Notes under the pieces: model-generated
Databases searched by the model: none
The model's input: the letters and a program-made list of their open reading frames with translations, nothing else
What the model was told of the DNA's origin: nothing
DNA from: Bacteroidota bacterium
GTDB lineage: Bacteria > Bacteroidota > Bacteroidia > SXHM01
Direction of reading: 5' to 3'
Length of the DNA stretch: 64,000 nucleotides
NCBI GenBank assembly: GCA_947478465.1
Contig: CANJWH010000003.1
Span: 1-64,000 of the forward strand
Translations under genes and position numbers: made by a program
In this document: positions 1 through 8,640 of the stretch, piece after piece
How positions within the stretch are numbered: position 1 is the stretch's first letter
Layout of the letters: every line of letters starts with the position of its first letter

Positions 1-63
1 GCTATGCCGGGTTTTGCGGTAAGGGTTGCGGACATGGGGTGATGATTAAATGAGGGGGCGAAA

Positions 64-543
64 TTAGTAATTCTTCACCACCTCCCTCCACCTCTCCGTT
101 TCCGCAAACTCCTTAATCATTTTATTACGTTCGGTTAAAAGATTGGTAAGATAGTTTGTAAGAACTAATTTATTGGCAATGTTTCCTAAAATCCCCAAAG
201 GAGATTCAAAATGAAAATCATCGGTCATAATAATAACATCACCTTCCTGACGGAACTGATGCTTATGGTAAATGGATTTAAAAGCGCCTTGCAGCATTTC
301 ATCCACAAAAAAATGAGGTCGTTCAAACTCCGTAATTTTTGAAGTCAACTTTTGCCAAACACGAAAATGTTTTGCGCGCCAGGTAACAGTTTCATTTAAG
401 CCAATCAGTCCGCTGATAGTTCCCGCAATAGCTTCTTCCTGTGTGTTGCCGGTGCTTAGTTTGTGCAGATCAATGCTTCGCGCTAAGTCAAAGCAGCGTT
501 CAATCGGAGCGTTGATGCGGGTTTCAAGATGGATATGAGGCAT
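64..543 (-). CDS. SRPBCC/START-like family protein (cell-division-inhibitor-like ligand-binding fold)
   Basis: 159-aa ORF; N-term MPHIHLETRINAPIERCFDLARSIDLHKLST and DEMLQGAFKSIYHKHQF resemble SRPBCC family proteins. Confidence 0.75.
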   Translation of the reverse strand: MPHIHLETRINAPIERCFDLARSIDLHKLSTGNTQEEAIAGTISGLIGLNETVTWRAKHFRVWQKLTSKITEFERPHFFVDEMLQGAFKSIYHKHQFRQEGDVIIMTDDFHFESPLGILGNIANKLVLTNYLTNLLTERNKMIKEFAETERWREVVKNY

Positions 544-606
544 GGTATAAAAAAGAAAGTCAACCTGAAATTCAAAATCAGGTTGACTTTCTAGTATGTT
601 GAAAAA

Positions 607-1107
607 TTATTTTTTCTCTTTAACAATCACTTCCACCTCTTTGTGCATCTGGCAGCCTTCTTTTTCGGCACCTTCGTTACAACATGCCATTTTGCAATTT
701 CCCTCATCCTTGCATTTGCCATCTTCGCCTTTCGGGCAAGTGCATTCTTCGTCTGAAACAATACACTTTCCATCTTCAGTCATTTTGCATTTGCGTCCGT
801 CTTCGGTCATGGTGCATCCGCCTTCCATGCCCCCTTCTTTATGGCATTTTTTCATCATCATGTGATGATCACCCTCTCCACCCATCATCATTTCGCGGCT
901 GCATTCTTTTTTACATTTTTTGCCGCCATGTCCCATTTTATCCACTCCGCGGAAAAGCTGACAACAAAGCATTAATAAAGCAACAATCAAAACAAGGTAA
1001 GAAACTAATTTTGAAAAAATTCCAAGATTTTCGTTGCGCACTTTTGCAAGCAGATGAACCGATGCAATAATTACTAATAACGTTACAGATAGAGTGAGGA
1101 AATACAT
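607..1107 (-). CDS. Membrane-anchored Cys/Met/His-rich protein of unknown function (possible metal binder)
   Basis: 166-aa ORF with two hydrophobic N-terminal segments followed by a Cys/Met/His/Lys-rich tail (15 Cys). Confidence 0.7.
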   Translation of the reverse strand: MYFLTLSVTLLVIIASVHLLAKVRNENLGIFSKLVSYLVLIVALLMLCCQLFRGVDKMGHGGKKCKKECSREMMMGGEGDHHMMMKKCHKEGGMEGGCTMTEDGRKCKMTEDGKCIVSDEECTCPKGEDGKCKDEGNCKMACCNEGAEKEGCQMHKEVEVIVKEKK

Positions 1108-1151
1108 GATGTTTGGTGTTTAAAGGTTAATACTTAGTACGAATTTAAGAA

Positions 1152-1550
1152 TTAATCAATTGGTGGCGGTTGAATCATGTCTTTACGGACAAAAGCATAA
1201 GGAAACTCCACATTAATGCTGTTCAGGAATTTACGGGCTTCCAACTTTGTTCTGAAGTCACCAACGCGAACAATAAAATTAGGATTATTAAAATCAAGGT
1301 AAGCAGGAACATCAGGATATTTTGACACAAAAGATGAACGTTTTTCGTTTGCACGTTCGCGGGCTCCGTTTCCGGAATCAGAAAAAATCTGAACCCTGAA
1401 ACCGGGAAAGCCTTTGCCTTCTTCATTAAGGCGGATGTGTTTTGCAACCAATGAATCAATTGCCGGTTGGGCAACAACAGTTACCTGAGCAGATGAAAAT
1501 TTTGCAACTGCTGAAAAGGCAAGAAGGACAATAAAAAATTTAAAGTTCAT
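1152..1550 (-). CDS. SPOR-domain-like secreted protein
   Basis: Signal peptide then GFRVQIFSDSGNGARERAN...YLDFNNPNFIVRVGDFRTKLEARKFLNSI, SPOR-like. Confidence 0.75.
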   Translation of the reverse strand: MNFKFFIVLLAFSAVAKFSSAQVTVVAQPAIDSLVAKHIRLNEEGKGFPGFRVQIFSDSGNGARERANEKRSSFVSKYPDVPAYLDFNNPNFIVRVGDFRTKLEARKFLNSINVEFPYAFVRKDMIQPPPID

Positions 1551-1667
1551 AATAATATTGTTGCAAATGTAAAACTATAACTGTTCAATAGTTTTGATAA
1601 AAACACATAGTATGCCACAATCTTACGGGCAGTTTATTTTTTACCTTCGCGGCAAGAAAAGTATCCC

Positions 1668-2381
1668 TTGGAAAATATTATTAAAATAACACACATCGCC
1701 AGGCACTATACCATTGGTACCGAGCTGGTAAAAGCGCTGAACGATGTTTCCATCAACATCAATAAGAACGAATACGTGGCGCTTATGGGCCCTTCGGGTT
1801 CGGGCAAATCAACGCTGATGAATATTCTGGGATGCCTTGACACGCCTACTGCCGGAAGCTATGTGCTGAACGGAACGGATGTAAGCAAATTGCAGGATAA
1901 TGACCTTGCCGAAATAAGAAACAAGGAAATAGGTTTTGTGTTTCAGACCTTTAATTTATTGCCTCGTTCCACCGCACTTGAAAATGTGATGTTGCCTTTG
2001 ATTTATGCAGGAATGGGTAAAGCAGATAGAATAATTCGGGCGCAGGAAGTATTAAAACAGGTTGGTCTAGCCGATCGGGTTAAACACCAACCTAATGAAC
2101 TTTCGGGCGGACAACGTCAGCGTGTAGCAGTGGCCAGAGCATTAGTAAATCATCCTTCTATTATTCTTGCCGATGAACCAACCGGAAATCTTGACTCGAA
2201 AACATCTGTAGAAATTATGGGTTTGTTTGAAGAAATTCATAGGCAGGGAAATACCATAATTGTGGTAACACACGAAGAAGATATTGCAAAACACGCACAT
2301 CGCATTGTGCGATTGAAAGATGGTTTTGTAGAATCGGATCAGTTGAATCCAAACATTACAAGAGTTTTAGCAAAAGCATAA
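1668..2381 (+). CDS. ABC transporter ATP-binding protein (MacB/LolD type)
   Basis: Walker [10 protein letters not shown], signature [15 protein letters not shown], Walker [16 protein letters not shown] start. Confidence 0.95.
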   Translation: MENIIKITHIARHYTIGTELVKALNDVSININKNEYVALMGPSGSGKSTLMNILGCLDTPTAGSYVLNGTDVSKLQDNDLAEIRNKEIGFVFQTFNLLPRSTALENVMLPLIYAGMGKADRIIRAQEVLKQVGLADRVKHQPNELSGGQRQRVAVARALVNHPSIILADEPTGNLDSKTSVEIMGLFEEIHRQGNTIIVVTHEEDIAKHAHRIVRLKDGFVESDQLNPNITRVLAKA

Positions 2382-3716
2382 ATGAAAGAAAAAGAACGAA
2401 AGAAAAAGTACGGAACCATAGCTTTTGTTTTGCTTTTTGCATTGAGTTTACTCATGGCATTTTTCCCTGCCAACCATCCCGAAGCAGTTGAAGGTTCAAT
2501 AGATACAGGAAATCTTGCATGGATAATTACAGCATCGGCTTTTGTGTTAATTATGACTCCGGGGCTTTCCTTTTTCTACGGTGGAATGGTAAAACCGAAA
2601 AATATTATTTCCACCATGCTGCAAAGTTTTATTGCATTAGGTGTAATTACTATTGTCTGGTTTACCGTAGGTTTTAGTCTTGCCTTTGGCGAAAGTATCG
2701 GTGGCATTATCGGCAATCCTATGACCTATTTTCTTTTCAATAATGTAGGAACCGCACCACACCCTCTTATTGGCAGCACCGTTCCTTTTGTGTTGTTCGC
2801 AGCTTTTCAGCTAAAGTTTGCAATTATTACACCAGCGCTTATTACAGGCTCGTTTGCTGAACGTGTGCGATTCTGGAGCTATTTGATTTTTATCACACTT
2901 TTCAGTTTGCTTATTTATTGTCCGCTTGCACATTGGACCTGGCATCCTGATGGATTTCTTTACAAATGGGGTGTACTTGATTTTGCCGGTGGCAGCGTGG
3001 TTCATATCTCAGCAGGATTTGCTGCGCTTGCAGGTGCAATGGTTTTAGGAAGAAGAAAATCTCATTTAATAAAAGAAGAATTTTCACCTGTTAATATTCC
3101 CTATGTAATTCTTGGAACAGGTTTGCTTTGGTTCGGTTGGTTTGGATTTAATGCCGGTTCTGCTCTTGGCGCAAATGCGCTTGCCGTAACTGCTTTCATC
3201 AACACTAATCTTGCTTCGGCTGCAGCTATGCTTGCTTGGGTGCTTTTAGATGCTATGCGCGGACGCAAACCTTCTGCGTTGGGAGCATGCATTGGTGCTG
3301 TAGTTGGGCTTGTTGCCATAACTCCTGCGGCAGGTTTTGTAGAATATGGTCCAGGAATTTTTATTGGTGTTATTGCAGCAGTTGTAAGCAATTATGCTGT
3401 TCACTGGAAAGAAACAAAATCAACCTTAGATGACACCTTAGATGTTTTCCCTTGTCACGGTGTTGGCGGAATTGTAGGAATGATTGCAACCGCAATTTTT
3501 GCAAAAGAAGGTGGAGTAATCACCGGCTCGTTTGAATTATTGAAGTATCATCTTTTAGCATTGGTCATTGTTTCGTTATTTACTTTTTTTGGTTCGGTGT
3601 TAATTTTTAAACTCACGAACTTTATCACCCCTTTGCGTGTTAGAGAGGAACAAGAACTGATGGGGCTGGATTTAAGTCAGCACAAGGAATCGGTTTTTAT
3701 GGCAAATCAGAACTAA
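2382..3716 (+). CDS. amtB: Ammonium transporter (Amt family)
   Basis: Multi-TM; GLSFFYGGMVKPKN, GGSVVHISAGFAALAGA, WFGWFGFNAGSAL, DVFPCHGVGGIVG motifs. Confidence 0.95.
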   Translation: MKEKERKKKYGTIAFVLLFALSLLMAFFPANHPEAVEGSIDTGNLAWIITASAFVLIMTPGLSFFYGGMVKPKNIISTMLQSFIALGVITIVWFTVGFSLAFGESIGGIIGNPMTYFLFNNVGTAPHPLIGSTVPFVLFAAFQLKFAIITPALITGSFAERVRFWSYLIFITLFSLLIYCPLAHWTWHPDGFLYKWGVLDFAGGSVVHISAGFAALAGAMVLGRRKSHLIKEEFSPVNIPYVILGTGLLWFGWFGFNAGSALGANALAVTAFINTNLASAAAMLAWVLLDAMRGRKPSALGACIGAVVGLVAITPAAGFVEYGPGIFIGVIAAVVSNYAVHWKETKSTLDDTLDVFPCHGVGGIVGMIATAIFAKEGGVITGSFELLKYHLLALVIVSLFTFFGSVLIFKLTNFITPLRVREEQELMGLDLSQHKESVFMANQN

Positions 3717-4267
3717 TGAAAATTTATACCAAAACTGGCGACAAAGGAACCACTGCACTCTTCGGTGGTAAGCGCGTTTCAAAAAGCAATATACGAATTG
3801 AGGCATACGGAACAGTGGATGAACTTAACTCCTATATTGGGTTAATTCGTTTCAAAGATATTGATGAACGCGCCATTGAAACACTTGGTGAAATTCAGGA
3901 CAGACTCTTTACACTCGGTTCTATACTTGCTTCAGAGCCAGGAAAAAATAACCTAAAAGTTCCCGATCTGCACGAAAGTGATGTGGAACTTTTGGAAAAA
4001 GAAATTGACGCAATGAATGAAACGCTTCCGGAACTAACATCATTCGTTTTGCCTGGTGGAAATGATGCAATCGGTTTCTGTCATGTTGCTCGTTGCGTTT
4101 GCCGCAGAGCGGAGAGAGACACCGTTCATCTTGCCCAAACCGAAGTTGTTCCCAACATCGTTATCAAGTATCTCAATCGTCTTTCCGACTATCTTTTTGT
4201 TCTTTCGCGCAAACTGACGTATGATGCGAACCTGCACGAAACGCCTTGGAAGCCCCGTATTCAGTAA
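3716..4267 (+). CDS. ATP:cob(I)alamin adenosyltransferase (PduO type)
   Basis: MKIYTKTGDKGTTALFGGKRVSK...EAYGTVDELNSYIGL...CRRAERDTV; start overlaps amtB stop. Confidence 0.93.
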   Translation: MKIYTKTGDKGTTALFGGKRVSKSNIRIEAYGTVDELNSYIGLIRFKDIDERAIETLGEIQDRLFTLGSILASEPGKNNLKVPDLHESDVELLEKEIDAMNETLPELTSFVLPGGNDAIGFCHVARCVCRRAERDTVHLAQTEVVPNIVIKYLNRLSDYLFVLSRKLTYDANLHETPWKPRIQ

Positions 4268-4314
4268 GGTTTCCACAAATTTTCCACAACTATTTTTTTA
4301 TATCATTTAATTTT

Positions 4315-4323
4315 TACTTTTGC
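4315..4323 (+). promoter_or_regulatory. Bacteroidetes-type -7 motif (TAnnTTTGC) upstream of DUF2795-like gene
   Basis: Exact TACTTTTGC; 75 nt upstream of the 4398 start. Confidence 0.5.
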
Positions 4324-4397
4324 GGACTTGTAAAAACTGAATTTGTAAAAACATTGCTTCAACAAATTACCGTTGAATCGTTTAATAATATAGAACT

Positions 4398-4619
4398 ATG
4401 TATTGGACATTAGAATTGGCATCGTATCTTGAAGATGCTCCGTGGCCTGCCACAAAAGACGAGTTAATTGACTATGCCATGCGTTCAGGCGCACCATTGG
4501 AAGTAATTGAAAACCTTCAGGAAATTGAAGACGAAGGAGAAGTGTATGATGCTATTGAAGACATCTGGCCGGATTACCCAACCAAAGACGATTTTTTCTT
4601 TAATGAGGACGAATACTAA
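4398..4619 (+). CDS. DUF2795-like small acidic protein
   Basis: 73 aa; PWPATKDELIDYAMRSGAPLEVIENLQEIEDEGEVYDAIEDIWPDY. Confidence 0.8.
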   Translation: MYWTLELASYLEDAPWPATKDELIDYAMRSGAPLEVIENLQEIEDEGEVYDAIEDIWPDYPTKDDFFFNEDEY

Positions 4620-4633
4620 AGTCCAAGTTATAA

Positions 4634-4674
4634 AACAAAAAAGGATGAAATCACTGATTTCATCCTTTTTTGTT
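4634..4674. terminator. Bidirectional intrinsic terminator between convergent genes
   Basis: Perfect 18-bp inverted repeat AACAAAAAAGGATGAAAT / ATTTCATCCTTTTTTGTT. Confidence 0.85.
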
Positions 4675-4680
4675 GTTACC

Positions 4681-4700
4681 CGTCATAACGAGCGAAGCTT
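4681..4700 (+). repeat. Partial REP-like element (half copy)
   Basis: CGTCATAACGAGCGAAGCTT resembles one arm of the element at 52389-52462. Confidence 0.45.
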
Positions 4701-4715
4701 GAAATAATCTTTAAA

Positions 4716-7157
4716 TTATCTGATTGTAGCTCCCAGATTTTCTTTCAGCGTTGTTGTCATTTTTTCCATCACCTTACTGATAGTTTTATCATTCAGCGTA
4801 GCTTTCTCATCCTGAATGATAAATGAAATAGCGTAAGATTTTTTACCCGACTCCAGATTTTTTCCTTCGTAAACATCAAACAGATTTACTTCTTTCAAAA
4901 GATTTCTCTCAGTTTTGAAAGCAAGTTCTTTGATATCGGAATAGCGAACTTTTTTATCAACAAGCAATGCTAAATCCCTGCGAACAGAAGGATAAACAGG
5001 AACTTCAATGTATTTTACAGAAACTTTTTTAATCTGATTTAGAATTTCATCCCAATCAAAATCTGCATAGAAGACTTCCTGGTCAATACCCAGTTTTTTT
5101 AACACTGATTTTTTTACTTCTCCGAATTCAACAATTTTTTTCTTTCCTGATTCATAAACTGTGGAGTAAGAAAATAATTGAGAATTATTTTCAGCAGTTA
5201 CTTCTTTTGTCTCAATCCCCAGTTTAGTTATTACTGATTCAACGATGCCTTTCAATTGAAAGAAATTTGCGTTATCGGAATTGCTGTTCCAACTTTCTGA
5301 TTGTTTTCTTCCGGTTACAAGGACAGAGAATCTTTTTTTCTCTGTGTATTTCCAATTTTCTGAATCGCTTAAGTGATAGGTCTTTCCGAATTCATAAAAT
5401 TTTAAATCAGGATTTTTACGGTTGATGTTATGGGCAATCATTTCCAATCCGTTGAAAAGCAAAGTTTGTCGCATTACATTCAAATCAGTGCTCAATGGAT
5501 TCAGAATGTGAACATTTTTTGCTTTTTCAGTTTCACCCAAGAGGTCAGAATAATTTTCTGCTGTTAGAGAGTTGCACATAATTTCCAAAAATCCTTTTGC
5601 ACTGAGCAAATCAGAAATGGTATTTTTCACTTTCTCCACATCAGGTTTTGTGGAATAAGAAATTGATGAACGCAATAGTGAAGGAATTTCAACATTGTTG
5701 TAACCATACACTCGTAGAATTTCTTCAATTACATCAACCTCGCGCGTAACATCTGCCTTGAAAGGTGGAACAGAAAGCAACAAACCTGTTTCAGTTTCTT
5801 TTTCAACCCCGATTTGTAAATCGCGAAGAATATTTTTGATAGTTTCATTTGGTAAAGCTTTACCAATAAGTCTTTCACAGTTATTGTAAGAGAAATCTAT
5901 TTTGAAATTTTCAATGGCTTTTGGATATACATCAACTACCTGAGAAGAGATTTTTCCGCCAGCAATTTCTTTTATCAGTTTCGCAGCACGTTTAAGTGCG
6001 TACAGTGTTATATTAGGGTCAGCTCCACGTTCAAAACGGAATGAAGCATCTGTTTTTAATCCATGCAATCGTGAAGTTTTACGAATGGAAACGGAATTGA
6101 AATAAGCGCTTTCCAGAAATATATTTTTTGTTTCTGCACTTATACCCGATTTCAAACCACCGAAAACTCCGGCAATGCACATACCTTCTTCTGCATTACA
6201 AATCATTAAATCATTGGATGAAAGCTCGCGTTCTGTTCCGTCAAGTGTTGTGAATTTTGTTCCTTGTGGCATTTTTTTCACCACAACTTTGTGGCCTATA
6301 ATTTTATCTGCATCAAAAGCGTGAAGCGGTTGTCCAAACTCATGCAAAACAAAATTGGTGGCGTCAACAATATTATTAATCGGTTTCAATCCGATTGATT
6401 TTAATCGCGTTTGCAACCATTCAGGTGAATTTTTTACTTCAACTCCTGAAATGGTAACTCCTGAATAACGCGGACATGATTCAGCATCTTCAACAATCAC
6501 TTCAATTTTCAAATTCTCATTGTCAACAGAAAAAGTATCAATTGCAGGTATCTTAATACTTGTATCTTGATTCTTGCCCCCATTCATTACAGCTGCCAAA
6601 TCCCTCGCCACACCAATATGAGAAGCCGCATCGGAGCGGTTTGGTGTTAACCCAATTTCAAGAATATAATCATCTGCTATTCCGAAATATTCTTTTGCGC
6701 TTGTTCCCACTTTTGCGTTTGCATCCAACACCATAATTCCGGCATGGCTTGTCCCTAAACCGATTTCATCTTCAGCGCAAATCATACCTTCTGAAAGCGC
6801 ACCACGGATTTTTGATTTTTTGATTTGAAAAGAATCTCCGGTCACAGGATGAACAGTGGCGCCAACCACAGCAACAACTACTTTTTGTCCGGCTTCAACA
6901 TTTGGTGCACCGCAAACAATGTTCAGTAATTCTCCGCTGCCAACATCTACTTTGGTAACACTCAATCTGTCAGCATCAGGATGCTTTTCCCGTTCTTTTA
7001 CTTCACCAATTATTAAGCCTTCCAGTCCGCCTTTTACAGATTGAAATTTATCTATGCTCTCTACTTCTAGTCCGCAGCCAGTGAGTATAGCCGCAGTTTC
7101 TTCCGGAAAAATATTTAGGTCAATATATTGTTTAAGCCAGTTGTAAGAAATTTTCAT
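4716..7157 (-). CDS. pheT: Phenylalanyl-tRNA synthetase beta subunit
   Basis: 813 aa; MKISYNWLKQYIDL, tRNA-binding domain, ENLKIEV/FDX-ACB C-terminus. Confidence 0.97.
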   Translation of the reverse strand: MKISYNWLKQYIDLNIFPEETAAILTGCGLEVESIDKFQSVKGGLEGLIIGEVKEREKHPDADRLSVTKVDVGSGELLNIVCGAPNVEAGQKVVVAVVGATVHPVTGDSFQIKKSKIRGALSEGMICAEDEIGLGTSHAGIMVLDANAKVGTSAKEYFGIADDYILEIGLTPNRSDAASHIGVARDLAAVMNGGKNQDTSIKIPAIDTFSVDNENLKIEVIVEDAESCPRYSGVTISGVEVKNSPEWLQTRLKSIGLKPINNIVDATNFVLHEFGQPLHAFDADKIIGHKVVVKKMPQGTKFTTLDGTERELSSNDLMICNAEEGMCIAGVFGGLKSGISAETKNIFLESAYFNSVSIRKTSRLHGLKTDASFRFERGADPNITLYALKRAAKLIKEIAGGKISSQVVDVYPKAIENFKIDFSYNNCERLIGKALPNETIKNILRDLQIGVEKETETGLLLSVPPFKADVTREVDVIEEILRVYGYNNVEIPSLLRSSISYSTKPDVEKVKNTISDLLSAKGFLEIMCNSLTAENYSDLLGETEKAKNVHILNPLSTDLNVMRQTLLFNGLEMIAHNINRKNPDLKFYEFGKTYHLSDSENWKYTEKKRFSVLVTGRKQSESWNSNSDNANFFQLKGIVESVITKLGIETKEVTAENNSQLFSYSTVYESGKKKIVEFGEVKKSVLKKLGIDQEVFYADFDWDEILNQIKKVSVKYIEVPVYPSVRRDLALLVDKKVRYSDIKELAFKTERNLLKEVNLFDVYEGKNLESGKKSYAISFIIQDEKATLNDKTISKVMEKMTTTLKENLGATIR

Positions 7158-7166
7158 AAAACGTTT

Positions 7167-7589
7167 TTAAATAGTAGCAATCACTTTCAATTCAATAGCA
7201 ATGGGAGTAGGCAGACAATTTATTTCCACCGTTGTGCGGCATGGTCGATTGTCTTTAAAATAGTCAGCATAAATGCGATTGTATGTGGCAAAGTCATCCT
7301 TCATATTGGTAAGAAAAACAGTTACATCCACAATATTATCCCAACTGCTGCCGGCATCTTCCAGAATGTAACGCACGTTTGCAAATACTGAGTGACATTG
7401 CTTTTCAATGTCATAAGAATTAATTTTTCCTGCCGCATCTAACTCAACTCCTGGAATTTTTTTGCTTCCTTTTTCGCGCGGCCCAACACCGGAAAGAAAA
7501 AGTAAATTTCCAACCTTGCGGGCATGTGGATATAAGCCTACAGGTTCAGGTGCTTTTGAAGAATTGATAATTGATTTTTCGTCAGCCAT
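7167..7589 (-). CDS. RidA family protein
   Basis: GLYPHARKVGNLLFLSGVGPR...NVRYILEDAGSSWDNIVDVTVFLTNM...RTTVEINCLP. Confidence 0.92.
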   Translation of the reverse strand: MADEKSIINSSKAPEPVGLYPHARKVGNLLFLSGVGPREKGSKKIPGVELDAAGKINSYDIEKQCHSVFANVRYILEDAGSSWDNIVDVTVFLTNMKDDFATYNRIYADYFKDNRPCRTTVEINCLPTPIAIELKVIATI

Positions 7590-7598
7590 ACAGAGTTA

Positions 7599-7616
7599 TT
7601 TTACAATTGTGTAAAA
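7599..7616. promoter_or_regulatory. Palindromic operator-like site in a divergent intergenic region
   Basis: TTTTACA-ATTG-TGTAAAA inverted repeat between divergent ridA-like and epimerase genes. Confidence 0.35.
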
Positions 7617-7657
7617 GTATGCAAAGATTGATATTTTTACGCTCTAATATTTCAAAT

Positions 7658-8635
7658 ATGACCAGAAAAGAGAAAGCAATTGTCATTGGCGCATCAGGAC
7701 AAATAGGAACGGATTTGGTTGAAAAACTTCGTGAACTTTATGGTGTTGATAATGTGGTTGCCTCCGATATAAAAGGCGCTTCAGATACTGTGATGAATGA
7801 TGGGCCATTTGAAATTCTGGATGTTTTGGATGGAAATAAATTGGCTGAGGTAATTGAAAAACATAAAATCACTCAGGTTTATTTGTTGGCTGCTTTACTT
7901 TCTGCTACAGCTGAAGCAAAAATTAAATCTGCATGGAGACTTAATATGGATGGGCTTTTTAATGTGCTTGATTTAGCAAAAGAAAAAAAGATTCAGAAAA
8001 TTTTCTGGCCCAGTTCCATCGCTGTTTTTGGTCCCAGTACTCCAAAAGTAAAAACGCCACAAAATACAATTGCGGAACCCAGCACTGTTTATGGTATCAG
8101 CAAACTGGCAGGCGAAAGATGGTGTGAATATTATTACAAAAAGTTTGGCGTGGATGTGCGCAGCATTCGTTATCCCGGTTTGATTGGCTATAAATCCATG
8201 CCGGGTGGAGGAACTACAGATTATGCTGTTCAGATTTTTCATGATGCAATTTTAAAAGGCAAGTTTGAGTGTTTTCTTGGTAAACAAACTACACTTCCAA
8301 TGATGTATATGCCTGATGCGATTAAAGCGACAATAGATTTGATGCATGCGCCATCAGAAAAACTATCGGCCCGATATGGATATAACATTACAGGAATGAG
8401 TTTTTCACCTAAAGAAATTGCGGCTGAAGTAAAAAAACATTTTCCCGACTTTGAAATTACCTACAAACCTGACCATCGCCAGCAGATTGCAGACAGTTGG
8501 CCGCACTCAATAGATGATACATTTGCAAAAATGGAGTGGGGCTGGAAAGCTGATTATGATTTGGAAAAAATGACAAACGATATGTTTAAACATCTTATAC
8601 CGATGCTTAAAAATTCTGAATTACAAAAACGGTAA
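7658..8635 (+). CDS. NAD-dependent epimerase/dehydratase, L-threonine dehydrogenase-like
   Basis: IVIGASGQIGTDLVEKLRELYG, YGISKLAGE; ORF track start 7571 trimmed to ATG 7658 (MTRKEKAIVIGASG). Confidence 0.88.
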   Translation: MTRKEKAIVIGASGQIGTDLVEKLRELYGVDNVVASDIKGASDTVMNDGPFEILDVLDGNKLAEVIEKHKITQVYLLAALLSATAEAKIKSAWRLNMDGLFNVLDLAKEKKIQKIFWPSSIAVFGPSTPKVKTPQNTIAEPSTVYGISKLAGERWCEYYYKKFGVDVRSIRYPGLIGYKSMPGGGTTDYAVQIFHDAILKGKFECFLGKQTTLPMMYMPDAIKATIDLMHAPSEKLSARYGYNITGMSFSPKEIAAEVKKHFPDFEITYKPDHRQQIADSWPHSIDDTFAKMEWGWKADYDLEKMTNDMFKHLIPMLKNSELQKR

Positions 8636-8640
8636 GGACC

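Noticed and set aside
1-63. Short open frames at the left edge
   Set aside because: Frames 1 and 3 could be a 3' gene end, but too short to assign any product or even strand.
596-1070. Plus-strand ORFs 596-865 and 684-1070
   Set aside because: They are antisense to the Cys-rich protein gene 607-1107, which has a plausible membrane topology; the plus-strand ORFs look like composition artefacts.
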